NCBI RefSeq assembly: GCF_963678635.1
Contig: NC_087065.1
Span: 29,097,254-29,161,253, forward strand
Reading direction: 5' to 3'
DNA: 64,000 bases
Origin: Symsagittifera roscoffensis
Lineage: Eukaryota > Xenacoelomorpha > Acoela > Convolutidae
Shown here in pieces: positions 1 to 12,800 of the stretch. A program made the position numbers and the translations under genes. The notes under the pieces were generated by a model. That model was given only the letters and a program-made list of their open reading frames with translations, was not told the origin of the DNA and ran no database searches. Each line of letters starts with the position of its first letter. The stretch's first letter is position 1.

Positions 1-2480
1 ATCATAAGGGGGTATGCCGACCTGGTGTAACATACCCCCGTTCTCCGCGGAGACGGTAAATTGATGTTGACGGAAGCGCTTAAGCATGGGTAACAGTTTT
101 GTAGCAAGTCAGGCCCAACAAGCAGTGATTTGTTCAGTGATTGGCCGTGAAATTTTGAAGCGCGATGCAAAACCTGGCAATTCTTACCCGACTTGATTGG
201 GTTGATGACAAGATGATGGGGTATATGCCATTCACGGTCGAAGCGAAGCTGCGGATCGTACGGTTTAACCGGAATAACATTAGCTCTATCGAGATCTTCT
301 TTTAATGATGCAGTGTATTTAGTTTTCAAACCACAATATTTGTCGAGCCCTTTTCAAGCGCCTTCGACTGTGCCAGCGCCGATAATTAGTTGTTGGGTAA
401 GGAACTGCTATCATCTGCCTATGACATTTTTACCCAGTGTCGTTCATCATCATAGTATGTTGGTTATTCAAGAAGGTTATGTGATCGCTGATCGGCTGCA
501 GAACGAGCATCAGCTTGTTTGTATGTGCCATAGCTTTCTAACTCGTACCACGCTTTAACTTGACTAACAAGCTCTGCGTCCTCCGCATTGATTTTGAAAC
601 AAGTTGACAACAACCCTGGCGATGATGAAAGTAGGCCACTTTATATCCAGTCTACCGGCAGACGGACAGCCATTGGACTTTTCCTATCCTTATCATGAAC
701 TTAATCGAGCGGGCGGGTGTGGTTATAAAAGTCTTGAGCAATTACCATTTCGATGTCCGAATAACTTTACCGAACTGGTTTTATTGGTGCTAAGTATGGA
801 TACTTTTTTGAAGTGCCGGAGCATCAGTATTTTGACCCACTTTAATTTCGTGTTCCACGTAAGCGGTTACATTTTAAGTTTTATCATTTTTGTTCATATC
901 TGCGGATAGTGCGACCTCAATAAATTGGAAAAGACTTACTGTCCTGTACGGTGGCGGAACAAAACAATGTTGATTTTTCTGCTGAGTTTTTCCATTAGAA
1001 AACGTTTTCCTGAAGACTTTAGAAGGAAAGCTGTTTTTTATCTGCGGAAAACTTCGCTCGTTGAGTATGGTTCTTTTCCCTGAAGACTTGCAACCTCATA
1101 ACGGATTATTACCAGCGTATTGAGTGCAAGGAGGGTATGGAATCTTGTTCAATTTAGCACTTGCTGCAAAACTAGGGTAGTAGTTTTTGCTTTGACGGGT
1201 TCCTCGGTTTTTGCTTTACCAGGGAAAGTATTCATAAGCTCATGCGTTTCGGCCTTTCCTCTCTACCAATTTTTCAAATCAAGTAGGTACGGGCAATACC
1301 ATTTCGCTTGACCCTAAACGACGACCAAGCCTTCTTCATGTTCGGAGGTATTTTACATAATGGTTGATTAAATATGCGGTTCCTTTCAGATGACAACGAT
1401 CGATCGAAACATGCCAATAAGACTTGAAATCTGACTAACAAAATTAATAATGTTTTTCCGAAACACTGGTTGGAAGCAGTTAAGTCAAACCGCGCTCACG
1501 ACGATTTGAGATTGTCCAGATTTTGCTCAAGGACTCTCAAGGCATCCCTGGACATCCGACCTGAATACGCGAAGTCTGCTAATGCCAATTTAGCTTTCCC
1601 AGTTACCAATGTTTTCAGATACGTTAGCTTGACGTCATCGGAAAGAGTTGACTGCGAATCGAACGCGCTGCGAAACTGACCTATCTATTGATGCCATTCC
1701 AACGGATCACCATCTTACTGGGAATATTTCCATTCGAGCAATGATTTCTTCCCATTCGATACCAAGATTCGGGCTCAGTCTAGAACTGTTATCGATTGCG
1801 ATAGTTGACATAAATTGTGAAAGTTGCTGTACGCAGTATTCAAAAAATACGGCTGATGAACGGAGAAGATAGGAATGTTCGAGTCAATCGGTGATTGCAA
1901 GGGTACTTGCTCGTGTGGTGGAGTAAATAGTTAAGTGGTCCGCAGCTATTGAACGGGAAAGTTACAGATTTTGAAGGGCCTCATAAGTGCGATCTTTCAA
2001 ATAACTTTAACAGGTTACAGACTTTGTCATTGTTGCGGTTAAAGATGATAAGAGTTTCTGGTTGTAGAATTAGCTGAAGTAGACAGAGGGCGGTATCGAG
2101 AAAGCTTCAGTATGAGGTGTTAAATTCAAGTACGACAGTCACGAGAAGTTTTCAAAATTAACAGACAAGGTAGGCTCGGCTTTAACCAACTGATTTACAA
2201 ACGAGAACCGGTAGGGTTGTATCTGATTTTTATTTGACCCATAGTCGCCGATTTTTTCCTCCAGGTACCAATCTTTGTAAGAGATTTTAGATTAATTGGG
2301 AGGCGTTCAGTCCCATGCATCGTTGCTGAAGCCAAATCACCTCTCTGGGCGGTACATGCGAAGAAGTCATCCACCTGGGCGTTACACGGAACAGTATCTA
2401 ATCCAGAAAAATATGCGGTCGGTTTGATTACATTAATGCTTGAGTCAAACTGGGCACTTCCACCCAATTTCAAATAAATC
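1..2480 (-). mobile_element. Decayed BEL/Pao retrotransposon relic (gag, spacer, start of RT)
   Basis: Read on the minus strand, 60-310 translates without a stop into the N-terminal BEL/Pao reverse transcriptase signature: EWHIPHHLVINP, then ASKFHGQSLN, then LLVGPDLLQN. After that the family match stops, although the frame stays open. Upstream in element sense (about 310-560) the spacer carries YYDDERHW and LPNN, typical of the stretch between protease and RT, with in-frame stops. Further upstream (about 1500-1690) is a Pao-type gag segment containing DVKLTYLKTLVTGKAKLALA. An open frame at 2195-2482 would sit near the gag N-terminus but I do not recognise it. I see no LTRs. The element would mobilise through a cytoplasmic reverse-transcription particle if intact; this copy is dead. 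Family assignment rests on motif recall, not a search. Confidence 0.72.
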
Positions 2481-2889
2481 AACGTAGTCGGAATCTTTCT
2501 TCAATTCGGATGAAGCTATTTTAAATTAACTTACTTTTTTCTGTTCTCCTCACGGTTTTGTATCTTTGATTTAATGTCTAGCTCTTAAAACTTCAGTTGT
2601 AGCAAGCATTTGGTGTTTTTTTGTGTCTCGCGACCGCTTCTGTTCTCAACTTAGCTTACATCAACTCTTTTTCTTTTGACTGGAAGTCATCGAGACTGTT
2701 TTATTTGACCTGGTACCCTAGACTGATGTAAACTTGAGGATTTTCGGAAAATTAGAGAGGTTTTTGGAAGTGTTCTTCAGATCCTATATAGTTCCTATAG
2801 CTGTCAGATTTATTTCATTGTATCTTTTCGTCACCAGGTCAAGCCGCTTTCCAATTTCTCGGCTATTTGATTTTTGGTCGACTGTTTTT

Positions 2890-3010
2890 TTTTTTGAAAA
2901 AGTTGCTGGCGGCGCAGAAAATAAGGTCAATATAGGGTCTTTATGGTGATATAGGAGAGATCAGAAAATTAATTTGGTCGGCCTAAAAAATGTCGAAAAA
3001 TTTCAATCCC
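2890..3010 (-). repeat. Reversed fragment of the dispersed repeat seen at 22670
   Basis: The segment GCGGCGCAGAAAATAAGGTC followed by TAGGGTCTTTATGGTGAT and GGCCTAAAAAA is the reverse complement, with substitutions, of 22735-22810. It is also related to 13975-14110. This gives the family at least three dispersed copies plus the tandem array at 13925-16780. Confidence 0.6.
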
Positions 3011-3599
3011 TCGAGAAATTCCTAGATTCGCGCCTGGCTTTTATGGCAAATTTCCAACAGTTATCTGTAAAAAGTTCTCGTTGTTCAAACATGTCTACGA
3101 AACTATGCGTTTTAATTAATTTGATAATTCAAACAGCAAGCGGGTCGATTCCCGATTAGTTGTATAAGCCAAGATAAACAGAACTTTCAAGATATTTTTT
3201 TTGCTTCAATCATATCAAACGTTTCATCATATCAAATGTTTCATCAATTGCAGTTAATTTTCAGTGATCTCTATTAAACGCAAATTGTCTTTCTCAGGCG
3301 TCTAGGGTTTTGAGTTTTTGTATAACCAATTTCATTTATTTTCTTAGAAGTTTGATATTTTCGAACTCAAAAAATACCTGTTAATTGATTCCGAGCAATA
3401 AGTTTATCTGAGTAAAAAGCTCAAAAAATCTTCATAAACATGTGGGATGAATGATTAGCATGTGGGATGAATGAAATTTTAAAAGTGTTTTACGCTGGCG
3501 ATTAGCAAGCGCTATGAAACCGAAATAGACTTTTGACTTGTTTAAAAAAAATCACTTGAATCTTGGTTCATAATTAATTGAAACTGCGTTCCCGCCAAA

Positions 3600-3678
3600 C
3601 GTAGCCTGGAGCTAACGAATACGCGTGTGACGGCAAAGGCCTAGGGTTTGAATCTCACCAGTACCTGTTTTTTTTTCA
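3600..3678 (+). repeat. tRNA-derived (SINE-like) segment with poly-T terminator
   Basis: The stretch begins GTAGCCTGGAGCTAACG, resembling a Pol III box A, and about 35 bases later has AGGGTTTGAATCTC, resembling box B. A run of nine T at 3668-3676 follows and could stop Pol III. The stems do not pair well enough for a functional tRNA, so a SINE head or tRNA pseudogene is more likely. Confidence 0.35.
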
Positions 3679-4089
3679 AACGGGAAATATTGTTTCAAAT
3701 AAAATTTTCGGCCAATCATTTTTCTGCTTATCTGTTGTCGGCTTATTTGTCACATCTTGAAATCGTTTTTTTTTGCTGCAAACAATTTTCACTGTACTTG
3801 CTTTGAGTGACTTAGCAATTTAAAAATCTGGCGCAATCGAAATGTCAGGCAAGTAAAACATGGTACTCATCTGTCAGATTATACTGACTGGCATATGGGA
3901 GTAGACATGGGTCTGCCAATACTAGTCGAGATAGAGGGTATCGGAGAAACCCGGGCATGGCCACAATCAGTCAGATTCTGTTTGTTTGTATAATTTAAAC
4001 TTTGTTTGTATAATTTACGACTTTCGATATAAGTTTTTTGCTGATGATTTTTGCCTTATACCATAATAGCGCTCCGTCGACCGGCATAT

Positions 4090-4790
4090 GTATTAAGAAA
4101 GAAAAAGATTTGGTCATGTTTTTTTTTCACACAGTTATGGCCCTCAGAAAGTCAAAATTTTGGTTTTGATTGTTTTTGGACTTCTCTCACTAACTATCCT
4201 GCCCAATCTCCTATCATAGATTAAATCAAAACAACAGGTTGTTCAAAGCCAAGTTTTATAATTGCCTATGTCCAGTTTGTTTCAGAAAAATTTCTGGCCT
4301 TCAAACATGACAAAGTTTTGACTTTACGCAAAAACTACCGAGCCAATTTCAGGTTTTGGGAATCTTCTCAGCTTAAGCGGCCTCAACTTGAGTTTTGCAG
4401 AAAAAATTTAATCAATTTGGAATGTATTTTAACTGTTTTTAGACTTTTTGACAGTTTTTTTAGAAACTTTTTGAATTTTCCTAAACTTTACACAATCAAA
4501 TCTGAGAGGAAAACTTCAAATGAAAGAACCGGTTGCGATAGTTTTTTGTTAGAGAAATTTCTCCTTGAGAATTTTGATTATCTCAAAAAAAAATTTGTCT
4601 CAAAATCTCTTCTCACTCGTTTTAGTAGATCAGCAACAGCTTTTGAGCAAAGCACGATTTGAAAACCAAATTTTTCGTGCCGCAATAGTATATTAGGTTC
4701 ATTCAATATCAAAAACATACTTCCAGCTTTAGCTGGGCTCCTAGCCAAAAGTTTTGGTTCACCTAGTGTTTAAATTTTTTTCGACTCTAA
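4090..4790 (-). repeat. Reversed copy of the 'FF' repeat family
   Basis: On the minus strand this stretch carries the diagnostic phrase of the family, a pyrimidine run followed by GAGGGCCATA. It also carries the block with CCAGCTAAAGCTGG that recurs at 58803 and 59709. The copy is diverged. No coding capacity is visible. Confidence 0.5.
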
Positions 4791-6699
4791 TGTTTTTTTT
4801 TTATGTTTGTGTTGTATAGCAAGTGGTGCGAAGATCCGCTTCGCTTCTGAGTTGAAATTGCTTTTGTTTTTCCAAACTTTTTTATATTATTAAATAAATA
4901 ACTTCAATTATTTTTTAAGAATTAACAAAATGTAGATGGTTACTGTGCCATGATCACAGAATGCGCCAACCACTTATCATCACCGAAAAAAAATTAACTA
5001 AAACGAAATTTTTTGATCGGGTTGAGTTTTCCGCAATTTATAGAATGCTTATAAGCAGATCTAGCAGCCAATTAGTAGTTCCTAAAATACAAATTAAAAA
5101 TAGTTTGTTCTGTGAAAGAAAGCGCAATACCGTCCTCTTTTCGCTAAGTTATAAATCTTTTCGGGCGTTAATATGATAGCACAGGTAAGTAGTTACGACT
5201 GTTCTGTGAGCTCATACACATTTTGAGGGGGAAGCTCAAGCCTAGGATCTCTATAGTGTTTTGAGGCTCCCCATAGTGTTTTAAGAGAGCTCAGGAGATC
5301 AGTTTGGTCGACACAATTTTCAATTTTTGAACACTCGCCCCTCCCCTGCGCTCGAGAGAACCCCTTATCCGCGCCGGTAAGAAAACATCTTGTCCTTCCC
5401 CTACGCTCGAGAAAACGCCTTATCCGAGTGTTATTCATCTGGAGATTGTTAGTTTTATCCATCTGTCGGAATAGCTTCAAATTCTTTATCTTTCAAAAGA
5501 ACTTTGAGGTCAAACATTTTGAATTTACTTATCCATGTTTTTAATCTAAAAATATGGTCGAAGTTGAGAAGATTTGCTGTGGTTGATTTTTGTATCAATT
5601 TTTGGTTTGTGGGAAAGAGGGAATCACAGTGGTTGTTGTTTGAAAAGATTAAAAGGGAGGTTGCGTGTGGTAAATAGTCTACCTTGTATGAAGTTACCCT
5701 CTCACTAGTCACAGTTCAAATTGGCTCTCATGACTTAACCCTGTTTATCGATCTGCTGTTACGGGGACTTTAAACAAAGTTGTGCTGTAATACCTTCCTT
5801 GTGTGAGATCGAACAGCAAATCAGTCAAACTTCTGTTGCTGCACTGGCCTGTTTGTTGAATAATATCCATTTGACTACTAAGACTTCAGGTTTTTGGGAT
5901 ACAAACACGCCAAATGGCCTGTTGCATACATTTCAAGTTGAGTGGTACTTTTCGCTTGATTGGTCCCGGGGATGTTAGCGCCTCTGGAACGTGTTATATT
6001 TGAGTAAACAACTTCCACACTTACACTTGCCTGCTCGTTTATTTGGTGTTTTGAGAAACTTGATTGTAGCAAAAAGTATGGTGTCTTCTGTTCTTATTAC
6101 CAGTTTACAGCTTCTTAACTTAAATAATTAAAGATATTCTTTTCTCCCCTTTGAGCGACACGCTTTTTAGGAGCGGCTTTTGAATGGTGTACCGTGATAA
6201 ACCAAAAGGTGTTGAATCTGATAATGAGGTCCAAATGCAATATTCTGTATTATTGTCCATAATAGTGGAGCATATTTGGATTAATTGCGGCCTAAGGACA
6301 CCCACTCACCCAAATGTCATTGCCCATTCGTATATGCCAAACAATTTTTCCCATAGAACTCGAAGACACAGCCGCTGAAGTAATTGTTGGGGCGGCAGTG
6401 ATCTGATCTAAATCACTGCTAAATGTTTTAATCCCGCACTATAAACACAGTTACGAGTCGGCCAAAATCAACACTACCAATCAAATCCAATTTGACTTGA
6501 TATTCACAACGAGTTTCCTGCCGTCTCAGAGGCTTGTGAGGTTTACGGCGCTTCACCTCGATTAACTAAAAGTATCAGTCGAATTCATAAACTTAATCCT
6601 ATTCTATACCTTGACCAATATTGTGAACTATTGAATTATCTGATCCTTGTCTGATCTGCTTTCAACTTACTTCGTATATTTTATTCCTTTATACTTGTA

Positions 6700-6843
6700 A
6701 TGCTTTGTTGTCCCCTTTCGTGTGGCAATGAGGCGGCTATGGGCACTGGAGGCTGCTGTCATGTCCATATAAGGAAACCCCACGTGCACCCTCCTCACCC
6801 ACACATAAAGACAAGACACCACAGTCACCACCATCACGCCACG
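6700..6843 (+). CDS. TNS: Candidate tensin exon 1, His/Cys-rich N-terminus
   Basis: The exon opens with ATG (G at -3) and encodes 48 residues rich in Cys and His: three Cys in MLCCPLSC, then GGCCHVHIRKPHVHPPHPH and a HHSHHHH run. It ends at a strong donor, ACG|GTAAGA, in phase 0. A second in-frame ATG at 6739 (residue 14) has a better start context. The stretch is GC-richer than its surroundings, like the certain tensin exons. Vertebrate TNS2 has a zinc-binding C1 domain at this position; the Cys/His spacing here does not fit C1. A short metal-binding tail is an inference. The joining to exon 2 rests only on matching phase across an 11-kb intron. Confidence 0.4.
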
Positions 6844-9800
6844 GTAAGAAAAAGCAGACAATCTTCAATGGAGAAGAATCAATTTCATTTACAAATATAT
6901 ACGCAAGCATCAGATTTGCTGCAATGAATATTGAGTAGGGGCATTCATTTAATAACCTCTATCATCAATCAGAGTAGTTTATAAAATATCAAGGTCAGTC
7001 AAGTTTTAAGAATCCGGGCCGAGGTGCTTGTCTTACTTTTTGACTCAGAGTAGGTGCAGTTTTGTCGATTAGGTGCCGTTTTGAGACCTAAAGATTGCAG
7101 TCGAGATGCAAATTTTAGATCGAGCACTAAGTCAAAACAAAATCGATTCGAAGCACGCCTCGGCAAGGGAAAGACTCAAAGGTCGGCTATTTCCAGCATC
7201 CTACTTACGAAAAACTGAAGGGCATCCTAGTTAAGAAAAAAACTATGGTAAATTTTTGAATTTGGAGCTATAAAATTCTGAGCGGATTATCTTAGGAAAG
7301 ATTTCAGAAATTAGCTAGCAAGCGTATAATCAAACTATTTTTGTTGCAAAATATGTTTTTCTGGAATCAGTAAATGTTGAAAAATATTTTAAGCGAGACG
7401 TTAGAAGTTGAAGCTTGTTAACAAAACCCAATTATGTGTAATTTTCACAGCCGAAAGAAAAGCTGTAAAACTTTATAACCTTCAACTTAAAACCTTATCG
7501 TCAATTTGTGGGGGCCAGTGCTTTTAAGTTTTATTAGACTGTGTACGAGGACCGCAAATATATCCCGGTTGTAAAATCATTAGTCAGCATGCGAATTTCA
7601 TCCAAGTTGTACAAGTGGAGAATCGATTAGCTCAGACTTTTGTCACTGCTAATCACAAGAAAAATTTTACGACGAAAAAATTAGATAACCATTAAATAAA
7701 CTACCAGTGCAAATCGGAATTCAAGCTTTTTGTCTTCAATCATGCGCGATTGGTATCGAAACGCATTTAATTTTTGCAATAATTGGAACAGATTTCAATC
7801 ACTCCATCAAGAAGGAAACAAAAGCAAACCAAAAGACGGGACAACTTACAGGCCTTTTTGTGCGAAAACCGCTATCAAAAGCTTTCGATTGCTTGTTTTT
7901 GAAACAAATTATGGAGAATCTGACCTGAAGTTTGATATCATAGGTCCTCACTCACTTCAGATTTTAGTGAAACAAATCTGTGACAGATGCAGTCGTCAGA
8001 TTTGCCAACATTGTTAAAACATGGAGCAATCAGTAAAAACTAATTCACTTTTCAGATATTGCTATAAAGACCATAGAAAATGTTCAAGATTCATTTGCCA
8101 AACACGGAAAGGCTCAAACATGGCATACCACAAGGTACTGATTTAGTACTATTGGTTTTCAATCTCAAAGTAATTGATTTAAAAAATAAAATCAACTAAC
8201 AATAATTTAGTGTAATATACTATAAATACAGCTATCTTATGTACCAGAATTTCGATGTTAGACTTAAGAACGTAAAAAAATACAGCAACTGGAAAAGTAT
8301 GTTAACTTGTTTTCAGTGTTAATAAAACAGAACTCATTGTTTGTTTTTGGGGAACAATACTTATGAAATTTTTGTTATCAGAAAATACAAGTTTTTGCAA
8401 TGCAACATGTAAAGTATCTTGGAGTTTGTATAGTGATAAATCTACTTTTTTAGCTCAATTAAGTAAATGGTCAAGAAACTTGCTGTTGAAAATAAATTAA
8501 CTTTTTGCGTGCGACGTTTGGAATCTTTAACAAAAGATTTATGCTTTTGGATGTTGAGATTTTTATCATTGATTTTTGTTCCAAGAGTATTCATGACATG
8601 AAATAACGAATTAAAAAGAAAAATAATTGGGATTTAAAATTGTGCGATCTTCTCTGAAAATTTGATCCTACGCGACATCTACTTCTTAAGTCTTAGGTTT
8701 TACCAGCCAAACTTTTCTTTGCTCAACATTATAACGATAATGGGCAATGAGGGCAAAAAAATAAAGGAAATTGCTAAGAGCGTATATGTAGCGAAGTAAA
8801 AGTGAAAATGAAGGAACGTTTGAAAAATTTACTTCTTTTTGGGAAAAAAGTTGTTGCAAATTAAAGTTTTTTTGAACATAAGTTGAAAAGTTAAGCTGAT
8901 GAACTTTGAAAATGAAAACAAAAAACGTATATTTAAAACTGAAAAGTTTCTGCTAGACAAGCATAAACAATCTCGCGTTGTTAGCATTGGTTTGCATTGG
9001 TTTTTTCAAGCTTATTTTTCTTTTCAGTAAAATTATTGATTCGTTCATTTTTATGCTGAATTGTAGTTAGTATAAATGCATGCCGGTGAGATGGTTGATT
9101 TTTAATCTCTATTGATATTTTCATTTGGCAACAATAAGACTATTAATCAAGTGGTTATTTTGCATAGAAAACCTAGCAAAAAATTCTAAGACTTAAATGC
9201 AAAATAACGTGAATGCGAGGAGAGAAAAAAAGCCAAATCATTCCCGCAACTAAGTTTCATGGGTAATAATCGATTATAATGGATTTTCGTTGATTAAAAT
9301 GTTGTTCATATGATCGATTATCATATCAAATTTAGACCACGTAATCAATTGTTAATCGATTATTTTGGAAAACTTTGAATCCATTATAATGGATTATAAT
9401 CCATTTTTGTTTTCAATTTAATAAATTATTTTTTGTACATAAAATCGATAAAAATGGATGATGTTTTGTAAATAATGACTCTAATTTTTGCAACTTTCTG
9501 CAAAACTCGAACGAACACGTTCATCCAGGGGCGGCCAATATGTAGTAAATTTCCAAAAAGTGCCCAAAAACAGCATTTTTGACCAGCTCCTTACGTACCC
9601 CCCCCCCACCAACGTACCACCCCATCTCCCAACGTACCTCACCCCCCAACGTACACCCCCCCGTCATGTACCCCCATTCCCCCAACCCACGACGTACCCC
9701 CCTCACGTACCCCCATTCCCCCAACTTACCCCCCCCCCCACCCAACGTATCCACCAACCACCCCCCCCCCCCCCCCCAACGTATCCACCACCACCCCCAA

Positions 9801-12800
9801 CCCACGACGCACCCCCTCACATACCCCAACGTCCAACGTACCCCCCCCCCCCCAACGTATCCACACCCCCCCCCCTAACGTACCCCCAACCACGACGTCC
9901 ATACGTTAATCCATACGGCAGTTGTCGAATAGATGCAAAGAGGTCACCGACAATCAATCCGCTTGACTTACAAAATTGGCCACTGCGAACAGCGTACCCG
10001 GACATTCGGAGTGGGAAGCAAATTGCATTATATTGCATCTATTCATCATATTGCATCTACTATTCACCAATATTCATTCCGCTCATCTTCGTTCTTTAAA
10101 AAAAAAAACGGCGTTGGTGTGATTTGAACCCCGGACCTCTCGACCGAAGGACAGACGCGCTACCAACTGAACTACATCGCTCAGCCAAAATGAATCCTAA
10201 TTGCAACACATGCAACCATACGCTAGCGGACGGAGTTGAACTGTTTGTTTGTTTGACTTGTGGAAATTCAATGCACTGACCCTGAAATGCACTGGGTTCT
10301 CAGAAACATTACTAAAAGAGTTAAGAGAAGTAAGAAACAACGTCCTCCTGATGTGTAATCAATGCTCTAGCAATGGCAAACGAGACTTGGTTATTTCTTT
10401 GGTTTCCAGGCAATCTTCTGCTGTAGAAGCAATTCAAAAACAAATGGAAAAAGCTGAAAACTCTCTCAAAACGCAAACCGAAGTTGAACTGAAGAAATTT
10501 TCTGAGGTCCTTACCAACACCCTCGCCACTAGCGCAGCCCCACACCCTGTGGTGGCTGCGACAAAGCAAAACGTACAGAAAGAATCTACTGGCAACGCAC
10601 TCAATGGTATCCGAATAAGAGGAATTCCTGAATTGGTCAACAGAGATCCCGCCTTGCGCTTCAAGGCGGATCAAGTAGAAGTGAACAAAATCTTTTCGCA
10701 CCTGGGTCTGGCATGCCAAGCAACAGATATCAAGAGAATGGGCAATCATATTAAAGGCAAAGATCGAACCATAATGGCGAGAGTAAACAATGCTTGCGAC
10801 CGAAGACTCATCTTTCTTTCTTTATCGAAACTTAAGCATTACGACAAAAAAGTGTTTGTGTCTCCCGAACTAACAACAAGTGAATTTGAAAAAGAGAACC
10901 TCCTGCTGCAGCAACGGCGAGTATTGATCAATGGGGGCGCAGAGCCCAGTAGCATCAGACTGAGAAACCTAGTGCTAGAAAAGAAAATAAACAAAGTTTG
11001 GACCATTCTGCCTGCTCCTACCGCAAACACTGAGTCCGAATCAGAATCCAAATGACTAAACAATGCCTCAATGTCCGTTCTTGTATACAATGCTCGAAGT
11101 TTGTTGGACATTAAGCGAAGAATGGCTTTCGCCAACACCTCAACCAGTTCAGACTTTCATATTCTTTGTATAACTGAGACCTGGCTAACTAGTCACGTGC
11201 CTAACAGCGCCTTATTTCTCACTGACTTTACTATCTATAGAACGGACCGAGCGCATACTGCCAACAGTTCCTTCAAGCATGGTGGCGTTTTGTTGGCTAT
11301 CCGACACCTCTACTCGTCGACTCATCTCGACACATCAGATATTCCTGATTGCGTTGCCTCACTGGTACAGTCCTCACCTACAACCAGTCCACTACTGTTC
11401 TGTTGTGTCTATTCAGCTTCTGACGGGAGCTCCCATAGACTCAACGTGAGCACTTTCAAACACCTCCTGCTACTACTGCAACACCACAAAATGGAACACA
11501 ACTGCGGGCACGTTATCATTGCTGGCGATATAAACCTGAAACATACCGATTGGTCAACCATGGTCTCAACAGACGCATACGAATCCGAGCTCCTGGAACT
11601 CTTGGTTCAATTCAGCTATCAACAAACTTTGGCAAACAACTCCTGCATGCTGGATGTCTTCCTCATCAACGATACCTCGCCTATAATCCATACGAAAGTT
11701 GACGAAGCCTTCGGAATCGCACACTCAGTAGATTTCAAGAAGTGCTCCGACCATCAGCCGTACTCAATCCTCTTACAAGTTCAATATGCTCCTCCAAAGC
11801 CACCATCCCGTCAACTAATCGATCTGGGCGTCAACGTGTTCTCATACCATAAGGCTCACTGGGATCTCATCGGAATAGAAATTATCAACAGTCCTTTCAC
11901 AGTCCTTTCACTGGCTACTGCTACAGCAATGTGGATGTCCTCTTGACTTCATGGTATGAGTGGTTGTATAGTATAGTATCGAAACACATTCCGCCCATCA
12001 CTAAACACCCTCGTAACCTGCCCCCTGGGCATCGGGCGAGGCGTCGCATCTGATGAAAAAACTCAGCACACTACGTAAAGCCAAGAAGCCAAATGAAACG
12101 AAAACAAACATCACTGAAGAAAAAGTCCGTGAACAACTGAGGCTCGATCAGACTGAATTCGAAAGCAAAACATTCATGGATCGGAATTTCTCCAAAATGC
12201 ACAAGTATTTCAGAAGCATACGACGCAGCCACCAAACTCCTCCTATTCTAAAGTGGGGAAGCATTTCAGCTTCCAGCGATGCGGACAAAGCCAACCTCCT
12301 CAATCGCTATTTCCATAGTGTGTTCTCTCCTCCAGAAACTACTACTGCTATATACGATCTTGAATCTGAACCTGCGAGCAAATTGGGGTCAATCACAATC
12401 AACGACCAAATAGTCAGCAATGTAGTCTCGAAACTGTCTTTGGCCAAAGCCCGAGGATGCGATGGTATACCAAACCCAAACATCCTAACCGAAGAATATA
12501 TCTAACGTCAAATCAATGACCCTCCTAATGCGAACCTGTAAGAACAAAGGAGTCTTTCCTGAGAAGTGGAAACACGGACTAACCATCCCCGTCCACAAAG
12601 GGGGCGACAAACAAAATGTCTCAAACTACAGGCCTATTACACTTCTTCCAGCACTTTCAAAAGTCTTCGAAAGAATCATATTCGACGCCCTCTATCAACA
12701 CTTCCGTCCTACATTAAATTGTTCTCAGTACGGGTTTCGGCCTAAAAGATCTGCAGTTTTACAGATGCTGAGTTTCCTCGATAACATCTACAGTGGCTTA

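Larger units (their letters stand above)
2481..6699. other. AT-rich non-coding stretch with scattered repeats
   Basis: I see no supportable gene here. The stretch holds a reversed copy of the tandem-array repeat (about 2890-3010), a tRNA-like segment (3600-3678), a reversed copy of the FF-repeat family (4090-4790), and a short direct duplication of a roughly 28-bp block containing CGCTCGAGA at about 5341-5426. The open frames on either strand at 5193-6378 match no family I know and have no splice or codon signal that sets them apart. Confidence 0.5.

Noticed and set aside
5193-6378. Cluster of 60-95-residue open frames on both strands
   Set aside because: No recognisable motif, no consistent splice structure, and the lengths are expected by chance.
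9488-10099. 203-residue proline-rich open frame and its glycine-rich reverse partner
   Set aside because: Both are forced by the C-rich minisatellite composition; no start context, domain or splice signal supports a gene.
10321-10749. Minus-strand open frame opposite LINE ORF1
   Set aside because: Shadow of the real plus-strand ORF1; no motif of its own.
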